Numbered from the stretch's first letter, positions 24,813 through 34,307 are shown. The stretch is DNA of 41,976 nucleotides from CAYMEV01 sp964431655 [NCBI: uncultured bacterium] (GCA_964431655.1 CAYSKJ010000006.1:1-41976); one strand, 5' to 3'. The notes: a model not told the origin generated them from the sequence alone. Made by a program: numbers and translations.

Positions 24813-25442
24813 TTAAATTCCGGTTGCCCGGCGAAGCTGTCTGACCGCAGTTTCAATATCCCCGGACATGCTTATAGCTGATATGACAGCTATGCCCGAT
24901 GCTCCGGCTTTTATGCATTCGGATGCATTTGACGGGTTTATGCCCCCTATTGCAACCACAGGAAGCCTGCATTCTCTGCAGAATTTTTCAAGCCCTTTAA
25001 TTCCTGCTGATTTTATCCTGGTATCTGTTTTTGAGCCGGTTTCAAATATGGCACCGTATCCGACATAATCCGCCCTGTCCATAAAAGCCCTCTGGGCTTC
25101 CCGGATATTATCTGCGGTTATACCTATTATCCTGTTCTGGCCCATCAGTCTTCTTGCCTCGCAGCAAGGCATGTCCCTCTGGCCCAGGTGGACACCGTCT
25201 GCATCAACAGCAAGGGCTATGTCAAGCCTGTCATTTACCAGAAAGGGTATACCTTCTGCATCCGAAAGGGCTTTGAGCCTTTTTGCAAGGATATAAAAAT
25301 CATGACCGTCAAGGTTCTTGGCCCTTAACTGCAGCATGCTTATACCCGATTTTAAGGCTGTTTCTGATATTTCTGTTATATCCCTGTTTCCGGTAATTTC
25401 AGGGTCTGCTATGAAGTAGAGACTGTAATTAATTTTTTTCAA
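24813..25442 (-). CDS. thiE: thiamine-phosphate synthase
   Basis: A 209-residue TIM-barrel enzyme joining HMP-pyrophosphate and HET-phosphate into thiamine phosphate. Family marks: LQLRAKNLDG near residue 37, FLVNDRLDIALAVDADGVHLGQRDMP (about 80-105), the GYGAIFETGSKTD phosphate-binding region and the C-terminal VVAIGGINPSNASECIKAGASGIAVISAI. The length is normal. The start overlaps the thiM stop by four bases (ATGA), so the two are translationally coupled. No thiC or thiD is nearby, so these two genes alone support thiazole salvage. A weak hairpin (24785-24808) lies just beyond the stop. Confidence 0.96.
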   Translation of the reverse strand: MKKINYSLYFIADPEITGNRDITEISETALKSGISMLQLRAKNLDGHDFYILAKRLKALSDAEGIPFLVNDRLDIALAVDADGVHLGQRDMPCCEARRLMGQNRIIGITADNIREAQRAFMDRADYVGYGAIFETGSKTDTRIKSAGIKGLEKFCRECRLPVVAIGGINPSNASECIKAGASGIAVISAISMSGDIETAVRQLRRATGI

Positions 25443-26248
25443 ACCGTCTTCTTTTCTATCCTTACATTCTTTTCAATTATAGAAGGATCAAGGCCATAGA
25501 CCATGTCAATGAATTTCATCCTGAAATCAGCAGGGCCTTTAACACCGTCTTTTTCTGTCAATTCCCCGGCCATGCTGTAAATGGCAAGGGCGCAGGCCGC
25601 TGCAAGAGCCCAATCCTTCTCCATGCTTATAAAGGCGGCAACAATAGAGCCTGCCATACAGCCGCTTCCCGTAATCCTGGGAAGGTATCCGGAATCATTC
25701 TTTATCACATACATATCCCTGCCATTGAATACATAATCATGTTTACCGGTTACTGCAGTAATGGTTGAAAATCTTTCCCAGGCGGAAGAAACAACGGCTT
25801 CAGGCTCACCTCCGCCCAGGGAATCGACACCGGATACCACACCGCCAAGCCCGGCAAGGCTGGATATTTCACCCAGATTGCCCTTGAGAACTGAAATTTT
25901 ATGGCGTTTGAGCATGCTTTTCGCCACATCAGACCTGTAGGCCGTAGCCCCTGCTCCGACAGGGTCAAGGATCACCGGAACACCCTTTCTGTTTGCGCAT
26001 TCTATGGCAATATTCATGCTGTCGACCCATTCGGTACCCAGGGTTCCTATATTGATGACCAGAGCACTGGCAAGGCCTGTCATCTCATCCATTTCATTGC
26101 ACGAGTGAGCCATTACAGGGGATGCGCCCATGGCGAGGGTAAAATTTGCAGTGTCATTCATTACAACAAAATTTGTAATATGGTGGATAAGAGGCCTTTT
26201 TTCCTGCATTTTTGCAAATAATTCGGCTGAAATCCTGCCAAAATTCAT
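25439..26248 (-). CDS. thiM: hydroxyethylthiazole kinase
   Basis: A 269-residue ribokinase-like enzyme that phosphorylates 4-methyl-5-(2-hydroxyethyl)thiazole for thiamine salvage. Conserved blocks: PLIHHITNFVVMNDTANFTLAMGASPVMAHS (residues 19-49), VILDPVGAGATAYR (about 95-108) and the C-terminal ITGSGCMAGSIVAAF, with the catalytic Cys of the family in GSGC. GGAG lies just before the ATG. It is first in the thiM-thiE operon. I looked for a TPP riboswitch in the 100 bases upstream and found none of its conserved sequence, so regulation may differ from the common pattern. Confidence 0.96.
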   Translation of the reverse strand: MNFGRISAELFAKMQEKRPLIHHITNFVVMNDTANFTLAMGASPVMAHSCNEMDEMTGLASALVINIGTLGTEWVDSMNIAIECANRKGVPVILDPVGAGATAYRSDVAKSMLKRHKISVLKGNLGEISSLAGLGGVVSGVDSLGGGEPEAVVSSAWERFSTITAVTGKHDYVFNGRDMYVIKNDSGYLPRITGSGCMAGSIVAAFISMEKDWALAAACALAIYSMAGELTEKDGVKGPADFRMKFIDMVYGLDPSIIEKNVRIEKKTV

Positions 26249-26347
26249 AATTTTCTCCTTTCAATTTATCCAGAAATTCCAGAATTCCTCTAATTTCTAG
26301 AGTAAAATGCTACCCTGTTATAACTTTTTATAATACAATACTGTACT

Positions 26348-26467
26348 ATGAAAAAGAGAAAAATACAGGATATCCTGTCAGATGATTCCAGTGCTGACAG
26401 GGAGCCTTATTACTGCCTATGCCGCTTGCGAGAGGCTGTAAATCCAGGTTTCAGCCATGAATGGTAA
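26348..26467 (+). CDS. possible 39-aa leader or upstream ORF
   Basis: An ATG at 26348 opens a 39-codon frame (starting MKKRKIQDIL, ending GFSHEW) whose end overlaps the start of the alpha/beta-hydrolase by 11 bases. A TATAAT at 26329-26334 lies so close that the transcript would start only a few bases before this ATG, making it nearly leaderless. There is no Shine-Dalgarno. The hydrolase ATG also has none, so coupling through this small ORF would explain its translation. The segment contains an 8-bp inverted repeat. It could equally be a chance frame. Confidence 0.3.
   Translation: MKKRKIQDILSDDSSADREPYYCLCRLREAVNPGFSHEW
26366..26401 (+). repeat. nested inverted repeats in the hydrolase leader
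   Basis: CAGGATATCCTG (26366-26377) is a 12-base palindrome. CCTGTCAG (26374-26381) pairs with CTGACAGG (26394-26401) around a 12-base loop. The two share bases 26374-26377, so they are mutually exclusive in RNA, an arrangement that permits switching but does not prove it. Confidence 0.4.
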
Positions 26468-27239
26468 ATCCAGAAAATACCGTCTCCACGGCCTGCCACC
26501 CTACAGGACAGCTGTCGTTCACGGCGGGCCGGGGGCCATAGGCAGTGTCGGGGACCTGGCATCCGAACTCGGCAGGCACTTTGGAACCATTGAGCCCTTT
26601 CAGACCCAAGACAGCATCCCCGCTCTTATTACCGAGCTTGAAGAATCTCTGCCCCGGGAACCGGTTATATTGATAGGGCATTCCTGGGGGGCTTGGCTTT
26701 CTTATCTTTTCTCGGCTGAGTATCCGGACAGGGTGAAGATGCTGATTCTATTATCAAGCGCTCCCTTTGAGGAAGGGTATGCACCCGAGATTGAAAAAAA
26801 GAGGCTGAAGCGTCTGGACAGCCAGGAAAGAAAAGAATATTTCCATCTTTTAGGCATGATGGCAGGAAAAAACGCAGGAGATTCCTGCCTCTCAAGGTTT
26901 GCAGAGCTGATGGAAAAAACGGACAGTTACGCCCTGGCAGTCCCTAACAGCCAAAAGGCAGTCATTGATCTGGATTTATTCAGGAAAATCTGGGGCGAGG
27001 CTTCCAGCTTAAGAAAAAACGGCGGGCTGATAAGGACTGTACATTCTTTATTCCCCGATATTATCATAATACACGGCGAAGATGACCCCCATCCCTTTGA
27101 AGGGGTCCTTTACCCCCTGGAAAAAGCCCATGTACGTATAGCAAGCCATCTCCTTGCAAGGTGCGGCCATTACCCCTGGCGTGAAAAATATGCCCGTAAA
27201 TCATTCTACAGGATTCTGCTATCCTGTCTCCGCAAATAA
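26457..27239 (+). CDS. alpha/beta-hydrolase fold protein
   Basis: A 260-residue cytosolic protein. The oxyanion region VVHGGPG (residues 20-26) and the nucleophile elbow GHSWG (Ser76) place it near the proline iminopeptidase/haloalkane-type hydrolases. The late IIHGEDDPHPF and CGHYPW supply the likely Asp and His. A helical cap lies between (about 105-190). No Shine-Dalgarno precedes the ATG; a 39-codon ORF overlaps it. It ends 64 bases before oligopeptidase B on the same strand, so they may be cotranscribed; an esterase or aminopeptidase role would suit that neighbour. The substrate is not deducible. Confidence 0.82.
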   Translation: MNGKSRKYRLHGLPPYRTAVVHGGPGAIGSVGDLASELGRHFGTIEPFQTQDSIPALITELEESLPREPVILIGHSWGAWLSYLFSAEYPDRVKMLILLSSAPFEEGYAPEIEKKRLKRLDSQERKEYFHLLGMMAGKNAGDSCLSRFAELMEKTDSYALAVPNSQKAVIDLDLFRKIWGEASSLRKNGGLIRTVHSLFPDIIIIHGEDDPHPFEGVLYPLEKAHVRIASHLLARCGHYPWREKYARKSFYRILLSCLRK

Positions 27240-27303
27240 TATAAAACATGAGGCCATTTTCTATCGTTATATTCTACGGATATTCTAATTTTAGAGGTGC
27301 CCG

Positions 27304-29346
27304 ATGAATTATGATATAATGCCCCCGGTTGCGGAAAAGAAGGTAAAAAGGATTAAGGTCCACGGCCATGTCAGGGAAGATGCCTATTACTGGATGAATG
27401 ACAGAAAAAGCAGAATGGTTGCTGAGCACCTTAAACAGGAGAACGCTTACTGCAAAGCGGTAATGAGCGACATTTCCCCTCTGGCCGAGAAAATCTTCAG
27501 GGAAATCAGGTCACGGATTAAGGAAGATGACGATTCTGTACCCTACAAAAAGGGAGAATACTACTACTATGAAAGGCATGAGAAGGGAAAGGAGTACCCG
27601 ATATACTGCAGGAAGAAAGATTCTCTGGAAAATACTGAAGAGATAATATGCGACATGAATGAATATGCCGGGGATCACAGCTATTTCAGCGGGAGAATCG
27701 CCATATCTCCGGACAATCGCCGGTTTGCCCTCACCGTTGACAGAGTAGGAAGGTTCCTTTATTCAGTAATAATCAAGGATATGGACACCGGCTCCCAGGA
27801 CATTGCCAGCCTGGAAAACCTTTCCGGTCAAATAGTATGGGCAGAGGACAATGAGCATATCCTGTCTGTGGAAAAGGATCCGGTTACATTAAGGGCCTGG
27901 AGGGTGCTTTCCTATAGTATAAAATCCTGCAGGACCAGCTGTCTTTATGAAGAAAAGGATCCGGCTTTCTCTGTGCATCTGGAGAAATCTGCAGACAGGA
28001 GATTCATATTCATTATCTGCAGGTCCACCCTTTCTTCAGAGATTCATTATATAAGCTCCGCTGATCTCTCAAAGGCTGAGCTTTTCAGCCCGCGCAGGAG
28101 AGACCTGCTTTACCAGGTTGACAGCATGAATGACCGGTTCTTTATAAGGGCAAGCTTTGACCGCCGTAATTTTGAACTGCTTTGTGCACAATACGGGAGA
28201 ACAGCGGAAAAATCCTGGCAGAGCATCATACCTTACAGGAGAAATACTGATATTGAGGACATGGTATTGTTTTCCGAATACCTTGTCCTTTCTGAAAGGC
28301 AGGAAGGCCTCGTAAACCTGAGAATCCTGAGCTATGACCTAAAGACCGATTATAATGAAGATTTCGGACTGGAAGCCTACCATACCTATATTATGGACAC
28401 AAACGAATCAGGCTCAAATCTGCTGAGATATTCAGTGCAAAGCCTTAATACACCTCCTGAAATATATGAGCATGATCTGCGGGATAATAAAAAATACCTG
28501 AGAAAGCGCAAAAGGGTAAAAGCAGGCTTCACACCGGATAATTACCAGGTAAGAAGGATTTTCATCCGTGCCAGGGATGGTGTTATGGTTCCCGTTTCCC
28601 TTGTCTACAGGAAAAACTGCTTTTCAAAGGGAAAAAATCCATTATTTATCAGGGCCTATGGCTCCTACGGCTATCCGAGCGACCCGGGTTTTGACAACAG
28701 CCTTGTAAGCATCCTGGACAGGGGTTTTGTGTGTGCCCTGGCTCACGTGAGGGGCGGGGGAGACATGGGAAGGGAATGGTATGAGGATGGCAAACTGCAC
28801 AGGAAAAAGAATACCTTCTATGACTTTATAGACTGCACCCGGGGTCTTTTAAGAGAGGGCTACGGCCGTAAAGACATGGTTTTCGGAATGGGCGGAAGTG
28901 CAGGGGGCCTGCTAATAGGAGCTGTTGCCAATATCAGCGGTGGGCTTTACAAGGCTCTTATCCCATCTGTCCCCTTCGTTGATGTAGTAACCACAATGCT
29001 GGACGACACCATACCCCTGACCACATTTGAATACGACGAATGGGGGAACCCCCGTAATAAAAATGACTACGAATATATGCTAAGCTATTCGCCCTATGAC
29101 AATGTTCAGGCCAGAGCCTATCCCCACATGTATATACTTTCAGGCTTCCATGACAGCCAGGTCCAGTACTGGGAACCAGCAAAATGGGCTGCAAAGCTGA
29201 GAGAAATGAAGACCAGTGACAGCCTGGTGCTTTTTGAGTGCGATATGGCAAGCGGACATGGCGGCCCCTCCGGAAGATACAGGGGTATAAAAAGGACTGC
29301 CAGGGTGTGGGCCTTTATGCTGGACCTTACAGGGATCAAGGAATAA
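27304..29346 (+). CDS. ptrB: oligopeptidase B (prolyl oligopeptidase family, S9A)
   Basis: A 680-residue serine peptidase of the usual length. The N-terminus (PPVAEKKVKRIKVHGHVREDAYYWMNDR) is the classic opening of the family. Residues about 70-400 form the seven-bladed propeller that excludes large substrates. The hydrolase domain has HVRGGGDMGREWYEDGK, the nucleophile in GGSAGG (Ser532), Asp617 (SGFHDSQV) and His652 (SGHGG). Oligopeptidase B cleaves short peptides after Arg or Lys in the cytosol; there is no signal peptide. GAGGTG lies a few bases before the ATG. The stop directly abuts the stop of the convergent FN3/VCBS gene, with no terminator visible. Confidence 0.95.
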   Translation: MNYDIMPPVAEKKVKRIKVHGHVREDAYYWMNDRKSRMVAEHLKQENAYCKAVMSDISPLAEKIFREIRSRIKEDDDSVPYKKGEYYYYERHEKGKEYPIYCRKKDSLENTEEIICDMNEYAGDHSYFSGRIAISPDNRRFALTVDRVGRFLYSVIIKDMDTGSQDIASLENLSGQIVWAEDNEHILSVEKDPVTLRAWRVLSYSIKSCRTSCLYEEKDPAFSVHLEKSADRRFIFIICRSTLSSEIHYISSADLSKAELFSPRRRDLLYQVDSMNDRFFIRASFDRRNFELLCAQYGRTAEKSWQSIIPYRRNTDIEDMVLFSEYLVLSERQEGLVNLRILSYDLKTDYNEDFGLEAYHTYIMDTNESGSNLLRYSVQSLNTPPEIYEHDLRDNKKYLRKRKRVKAGFTPDNYQVRRIFIRARDGVMVPVSLVYRKNCFSKGKNPLFIRAYGSYGYPSDPGFDNSLVSILDRGFVCALAHVRGGGDMGREWYEDGKLHRKKNTFYDFIDCTRGLLREGYGRKDMVFGMGGSAGGLLIGAVANISGGLYKALIPSVPFVDVVTTMLDDTIPLTTFEYDEWGNPRNKNDYEYMLSYSPYDNVQARAYPHMYILSGFHDSQVQYWEPAKWAAKLREMKTSDSLVLFECDMASGHGGPSGRYRGIKRTARVWAFMLDLTGIKE

Positions 29347-32300
29347 TCAGTCTATTCTGGAAATGGACCCGGCATGCCCTTCAAAGGCCAGTACCTCAAA
29401 GCGATTTTCTCCGGTTATAAAAAGATAAATGTTCCCGGAAGGGTGATGGTTCAATAAAAGGTCCTCTTTCTCTCCCCCGGTAAATCGTCCTCCGGCTGTC
29501 CTGCTGAAAGGGGCGAAGGCAAACAGAGACCATGACAGGGTCTCGTGATTATAGTAATAGGTTCTCTGGCTGTAGGGCAGAAAAACCTCTTTTCCAGGCC
29601 CTGATACCATATCCGCGATTTGGATGCTGTGTCCGCTGTCAGGGCTCCCCCATGTAATCCTGCTGATGGCAAGACCTTTTTCCAGGCTCTGTTTATAAAC
29701 CCATACAGAATTATCTACTATATCCTTTATAATATCAAAACATGCGTATTTGTCACCCTGGCTCCTGCCTGGAGTATAGGATGCAAGATATACACCATAG
29801 CCTGCAAAGGACATGACCAGCTCACTGAAGCCATCCCCGGTAATATCACCGGACAGCAACTGATCAGGGCTGATATTCAAAATCCTTGAGAAACTGCTGT
29901 CTGAAAAGTCATATATATAAAGGCCCTGCAGGCCGTTAAAACTGACAGCAATTTCATCAATCCCCATAATATCCCTGTCAAGGTTTACCGCATGGACTAT
30001 CCCGGCATCGCTGGAAACTATACTGCTCCATGAGCCCTGCAGGTCATCATTAATATAAAGGCCGTGCCCTGTGAAGGATGCAATTATTCTTTCTGCCTGA
30101 GAAGCGGAGGTTTTTGCCAGAGCAAAATCCCCGATATCCGTTATATTAACGGGCGAAATCCTTGTCCATGCCCTGCCGTTCAAATCATAGAAATAAAGCC
30201 CGTAACCCTGCAGGACTGCCACAATGTCCGGGACTCCGTTTCCTGTAATATCTCCCGCCAGCAGTTTTGAAGCCGCTGTATTATGGATTTTATCCCACAG
30301 AGAGCCTTTATCCTCAAGGCAGTTGCCCTGTTTCTGGCTGTAGCTCCACAAATATATCCCGGGAAAAGCAGGGTTTTCAAGGCTCAGGACTGCATCATCC
30401 GCGGGGGGCTGGGAAGTATCAGACAGCTTCCAAACATGGACAATAAGCTGTCCCCATCCGTAGGCATCGCCCTCGGCAACATACAGCAGATTATTTGAAC
30501 TGTCGCAGGCAGAACTCAGTATACTGCAGTTTTCATTGTAGAACATTTCTCTGTCAAGTCTCAGGGCTGTATAGGGCTGGGGTTCATGGGGTTCAATCTC
30601 CCCCTGGACAACACGTGCCAGCTGAAGTGGGTCATATAGCATAATCATGGGTATGAAGATGTTTGACCTCCATCCCTTTCCATTGGGGTCTGTATCAGGA
30701 AATTCAGGAAAGGGGATATTCCATTCAATCCATGTAAGGGGCATGCTCTCGCCGGTATACCCGTACCAGCAGTCTCCCACGGCGTTTTTCCCAATCATTG
30801 CAACAGCGGATTTATCCCCTGCTTCCAGCCAGACTCCGCCGGGCCAGTCATCAGCATGGTTATAATATACAACTGAATCAGGAAATTCATACTGGCCGGC
30901 ATTATAGACCGATCCGTATTCAAGAAGGGTTATATAATCAAATCCGGTATTATCAGGAGGATTTTCCCCATAATCCCAGGGTGCAAAGGCATAGAGGGCA
31001 GGCCCCATGCCGCTCAACCCCCCGTCTCTGTATCTCCCGATAAAAAGAGATTTTGAATCATAATGAAGGGAAGCATAATCATGATCTATTGAAAAAAGAT
31101 AATTATTCAGCTGAGGGTCATAGGGTCCCTGATTGCACGGGCCTGCGCAGTGGGCATAGGGATGTACCTGTGATGAAAGGTCACCGGGACTGCACCAGCT
31201 GACAGAGGGGGTTTTACCGCTCATATCCAGCTGGTAATGGAATCCCCAGCTGTTATACAGCCGGAATTCTGAAAGCGATGCCCGGGGGCTCACAATTTCA
31301 AGCCCTATCCTCCACACATCAACATATTCCCAGTTATCAATCTCCGGGGGCCTTATATTGACAGGAGACTGAATAAGGTTCGCGGTATTCAGGTCGCTGG
31401 CATCCCTATTAGGTGAAATCACAGGGACAGGGATGGAAATCTCCCCTATATACCCATACTCCTGCTGATTGAGGTCTGAAATGAAAAGAGAGCCGGGATA
31501 GCCGTCCAGGGAGCCCGAACCGCTCTGTCCTCCGTCCCCCTCAGGATAATAGGCAAACCCTTCGCCTCCATAGGCAAAAATATCCTCTGGCAGTTTAAAT
31601 GCCCCCAGATATTCAAAGTCCGTTCCTGAGGGAAGGCTGTCGCTGACCGCCAGAGCATTGGTCCGGGCAAAGACCGGGCTGGACAGCAAGCTCCAGTTAC
31701 CGGCCTCATCCACTGCAACTACTGAAAATTCATAATCTGCAAGGGGTTCCAGGAGGGATGCCGTAAAGCTGTTAATAAGGGAATGACCTTCTATCTCATC
31801 ACCGTTATAGATAAAGTATTCATAAATACCAGAATCATCCCAGGGTATATCCCACGAGAGAGAGATCCTGGAACCGGAAAGCACCTGGGCTGACAAATCG
31901 GACACAGGATCAGGGGGTGTAATATCTGCATCATAAAGAAGCTCAATCCTGTCACATATAAGATACTGCTTCTGCTCATGCTCTCCCCACTCAATATGAA
32001 GGTTTACGTTCACCATATTATGGCTCCCGGAACAGCTGTTGACCCCGCTTTCGGCAATATTAAAAACAGATTTTGCCTCGGAATACGCAGGCACGCTTAT
32101 CATGGCCTCCCTGTAATTATAGAAATTCCTCATGGTAAACCAGGTCCCGTAAATGCCTGAGGCCGGATAGTCAGGATCATTAAAGCTGATCCTCGGAATA
32201 AACCTTATCTCATGAGAGGAATTGTTATACCAGGTCACGACAATTCTATCTCCGGAGACAAAATCCCTGTATACTCCCTGTATCCCAAAATAATCATTAT

Positions 32301-32511
32301 ATTCACCAAGGCTGGATAGAGCCACGAGGCCCTCAGGGCCGTCAGGGGTATAATCAGCATGGGGGCTTTTCAGTACCGTATTCCAGTTTTTTAGGCCGTA
32401 CAGGTTTCCAGCCTCAGAACTGCCGAAATCAGCAAGTATAACACCATAGGCACTTTTTGCCGTAATGGAGAGAATAGCTGAAATCACAAAGAAAATAATC
32501 ATTCTTCTCAT
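29347..32511 (-). CDS. large secreted protein with FN3 and VCBS-like repeats
   Basis: A protein of about 1054 residues. Start 32511 is preferred since it opens directly into a signal peptide (to about residue 23, ending SAYG); an upstream ATG at 32544 has a similarly poor ribosome-binding site. Residues about 25-200 look like a beta-sandwich. A fibronectin type III domain follows (TPPDPVSDLSAQ, ISLSWDIPWDDSGIYEYFIYNG). A long central region rich in aromatic and Gly residues covers about 290-700. The C-terminal third has VCBS/FG-GAP-like repeats (GDITGNGVPDIVAVLQGYGLYFY, GDITGDGFSELVMSFAGYGVYL). No catalytic motif is recognised. A surface-exposed binding or structural protein is likely. Confidence 0.85.
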   Translation of the reverse strand: MRRMIIFFVISAILSITAKSAYGVILADFGSSEAGNLYGLKNWNTVLKSPHADYTPDGPEGLVALSSLGEYNDYFGIQGVYRDFVSGDRIVVTWYNNSSHEIRFIPRISFNDPDYPASGIYGTWFTMRNFYNYREAMISVPAYSEAKSVFNIAESGVNSCSGSHNMVNVNLHIEWGEHEQKQYLICDRIELLYDADITPPDPVSDLSAQVLSGSRISLSWDIPWDDSGIYEYFIYNGDEIEGHSLINSFTASLLEPLADYEFSVVAVDEAGNWSLLSSPVFARTNALAVSDSLPSGTDFEYLGAFKLPEDIFAYGGEGFAYYPEGDGGQSGSGSLDGYPGSLFISDLNQQEYGYIGEISIPVPVISPNRDASDLNTANLIQSPVNIRPPEIDNWEYVDVWRIGLEIVSPRASLSEFRLYNSWGFHYQLDMSGKTPSVSWCSPGDLSSQVHPYAHCAGPCNQGPYDPQLNNYLFSIDHDYASLHYDSKSLFIGRYRDGGLSGMGPALYAFAPWDYGENPPDNTGFDYITLLEYGSVYNAGQYEFPDSVVYYNHADDWPGGVWLEAGDKSAVAMIGKNAVGDCWYGYTGESMPLTWIEWNIPFPEFPDTDPNGKGWRSNIFIPMIMLYDPLQLARVVQGEIEPHEPQPYTALRLDREMFYNENCSILSSACDSSNNLLYVAEGDAYGWGQLIVHVWKLSDTSQPPADDAVLSLENPAFPGIYLWSYSQKQGNCLEDKGSLWDKIHNTAASKLLAGDITGNGVPDIVAVLQGYGLYFYDLNGRAWTRISPVNITDIGDFALAKTSASQAERIIASFTGHGLYINDDLQGSWSSIVSSDAGIVHAVNLDRDIMGIDEIAVSFNGLQGLYIYDFSDSSFSRILNISPDQLLSGDITGDGFSELVMSFAGYGVYLASYTPGRSQGDKYACFDIIKDIVDNSVWVYKQSLEKGLAISRITWGSPDSGHSIQIADMVSGPGKEVFLPYSQRTYYYNHETLSWSLFAFAPFSRTAGGRFTGGEKEDLLLNHHPSGNIYLFITGENRFEVLAFEGHAGSISRID

Positions 32512-32612
32512 GGCCTGGTTATCCTTTAGATATTTTTCACCCATTAATCTATTATCGGTCTAAACCGGGTTATGTTGCCCGGAAAAAAACTCTAAAGGAT
32601 GCTTCTGTTTTC

Positions 32613-34307
32613 TCAGCAGGTAACAGGTTTATTTTCAGGCTTTGCATGGTTTTTGCAGGCAAGCTCTGCAGGTTCGCCGGCCGGACATAAAAGCCCATGC
32701 TCCTTGCTGGCACAGCGGACAGGAGACAACATCCCGCCCAGAAGCCTGACAGGCATGTCTTTCATTTTTATCCAGACTACTCCCATAGTAAACAGCAGTG
32801 CCAGCAGTATAATAAAGAACAGTATCCAGCACCCCGTGTTTTTCTTCTTTTTGACGGCCTTAGGCTTTTTAGCCGGAGGCTTCTCTATTGCGGGCTTTTG
32901 TATTTCCCTGGGGGGCACCGGTTCAATGATAATCTCTTCCTTTATCTCCGGTTTATCCCGGAATTCATTTTGGGCGGGTTTCCGTGTCCCTGCTTCAGCC
33001 GGGGCATATTCATGCTCTATGGTGGCCTCTTCATCCCCCTGGGGCTGTCCGTATTTAAGGGTTGTGGACCCCATTATAATAAGGTCCCCGGGCTGAAGGA
33101 CAGCTTCCAGTACCGGCCTGTCATTTACAAAAACGCCGTTGGCGCTTTCTGTATCCTTCAACAGGGCTTTTCCTTTTATTAACTCTATTACAGCATGACT
33201 TCCGGAAACCATTGGGTCATTTATCACAATATCCGAGTCCTTCCTGCCTATGGTAAACGGGGAGCTTTTTACAGCAAAACATTTTCCCTTGTCCTCGCCC
33301 GATACAACCAGCAGGGTGTGCATTGATACCTGATTTTTGAGCCTGGTTTCATCCCTTTCTTCTTCTGTTTCCTGTTTCTCCTCCATGACCTCTTCCTGAA
33401 CCGGATGCCCGCATTTAACGCAGAACCTGTCTTCAGGTTCAATCTGACCGCCGCATTCCGGACAGGATTTTTTTGCCAGGGCATTGTCCCGGATTGTATT
33501 ATCTATATCGGGCCCTCTTGATTTCAGTGTTTCCTGGGCGATTTTAAAGACAAGCTCGGTATCGCCTATTTTTACCCTGTCACCGGGAGATATCCTGGCC
33601 TGGGTAACCCTGACATCATCAAGGAAAACGCCGTTAATGCTTTCAAGGTCCCGGAGGGTAATATTATCCTCCAGGATTTCAATACTTGCATGCCTTGCGG
33701 ATATTTTCGGGTCATCTATATTAATATCCGCACCCTTGCGGCCTATTATGCTGAGGGGGTTTTTAAGGGCTATTACATTGCCCTGGTCCGGTCCTGTAAT
33801 GATCTCAAGAAGGTTTACGGGTCCAGGTTCAACCGGTCCTGCTTCCTCTTTGTCTTCATCCCTGATGGTAGCTACGTCATCCATAAGAGGAATTTCCTGT
33901 TCCTTTTTATTATATTCAAGAATGGTCTCGCCGAGCCTTAGCTTATCCCCGTCAGAAAGCCGGGCTTCTTCAATTTGCCTGCCATTGTGGAAGGTGCCGT
34001 TGGAGCTCCCCAGATCCTTCACTGAAGCAATACCTTCTTTGATATCAATGCCTGCATGCTTTGAGGATATCTTTGAATCCCTGATAACAATGTCTGCATT
34101 CTTTCTCCCTATTATGGTAACAGGCTTTTCAAGATAGAATATGCTTCCATGCTCTTCCTTGTTCAAAATCTTAAGCGTGTGCACATATTCAGCATCGCCG
34201 GCCTGGCGGTGGTCCCGGGCCGGGAGCGAATCCCAGCCGCACCGGGGACAGAACCGGTCCGACACATTCATTTTTGACCCGCATTTTCTGCAGTGTGACT
34301 GCTCCAT
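32613..34307 (-). CDS. triple-FHA protein with two zinc ribbons and a membrane anchor
   Basis: A 564-residue signalling protein. Zinc ribbon 1: Cys6, 9, 20, 23. FHA1 about 43-133 (GRK 67, SSKHAG, SSNGTFHNG). FHA2 about 166-257 (GRK 190, SARHAS, NGVFLDD). Zinc ribbon 2: Cys282, 285, 296, 299. FHA3 about 330-420 (GRK 354, SGSHAV, NGVFVND). A Pro/Lys-rich linker leads to one membrane helix (about 493-514) and a short Cys-containing tail of about 50 residues. FHA domains bind phosphothreonine. Thr-Ile-Arg-Asp follows FHA1 (147-150) and FHA2 (271-274), and a degenerate Thr-Ile-Glu-His follows FHA3 (429-432): TxxD is a known FHA-preferred site. No kinase gene is in the window. GGAGG precedes the ATG. 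Confidence 0.93.
   Translation of the reverse strand: MEQSHCRKCGSKMNVSDRFCPRCGWDSLPARDHRQAGDAEYVHTLKILNKEEHGSIFYLEKPVTIIGRKNADIVIRDSKISSKHAGIDIKEGIASVKDLGSSNGTFHNGRQIEEARLSDGDKLRLGETILEYNKKEQEIPLMDDVATIRDEDKEEAGPVEPGPVNLLEIITGPDQGNVIALKNPLSIIGRKGADINIDDPKISARHASIEILEDNITLRDLESINGVFLDDVRVTQARISPGDRVKIGDTELVFKIAQETLKSRGPDIDNTIRDNALAKKSCPECGGQIEPEDRFCVKCGHPVQEEVMEEKQETEEERDETRLKNQVSMHTLLVVSGEDKGKCFAVKSSPFTIGRKDSDIVINDPMVSGSHAVIELIKGKALLKDTESANGVFVNDRPVLEAVLQPGDLIIMGSTTLKYGQPQGDEEATIEHEYAPAEAGTRKPAQNEFRDKPEIKEEIIIEPVPPREIQKPAIEKPPAKKPKAVKKKKNTGCWILFFIILLALLFTMGVVWIKMKDMPVRLLGGMLSPVRCASKEHGLLCPAGEPAELACKNHAKPENKPVTC

Noticed and set aside
26249-26347. TPP riboswitch upstream of thiM
   Set aside because: None of the conserved helix-loop sequences are present on the minus strand; only short chance repeats (CTCTA/TAGAG).
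32512-32612. Hairpin CCGGG/CCCGG after the FHA gene as a terminator
   Set aside because: The stem is only 5 bp and the T-run lies before rather than after it on the minus strand.
33484-34137. A 217-codon open frame antisense to the FHA gene
   Set aside because: Ser/Leu/Ile-rich shadow of the FHA coding sequence, no ribosome-binding site and no domain.
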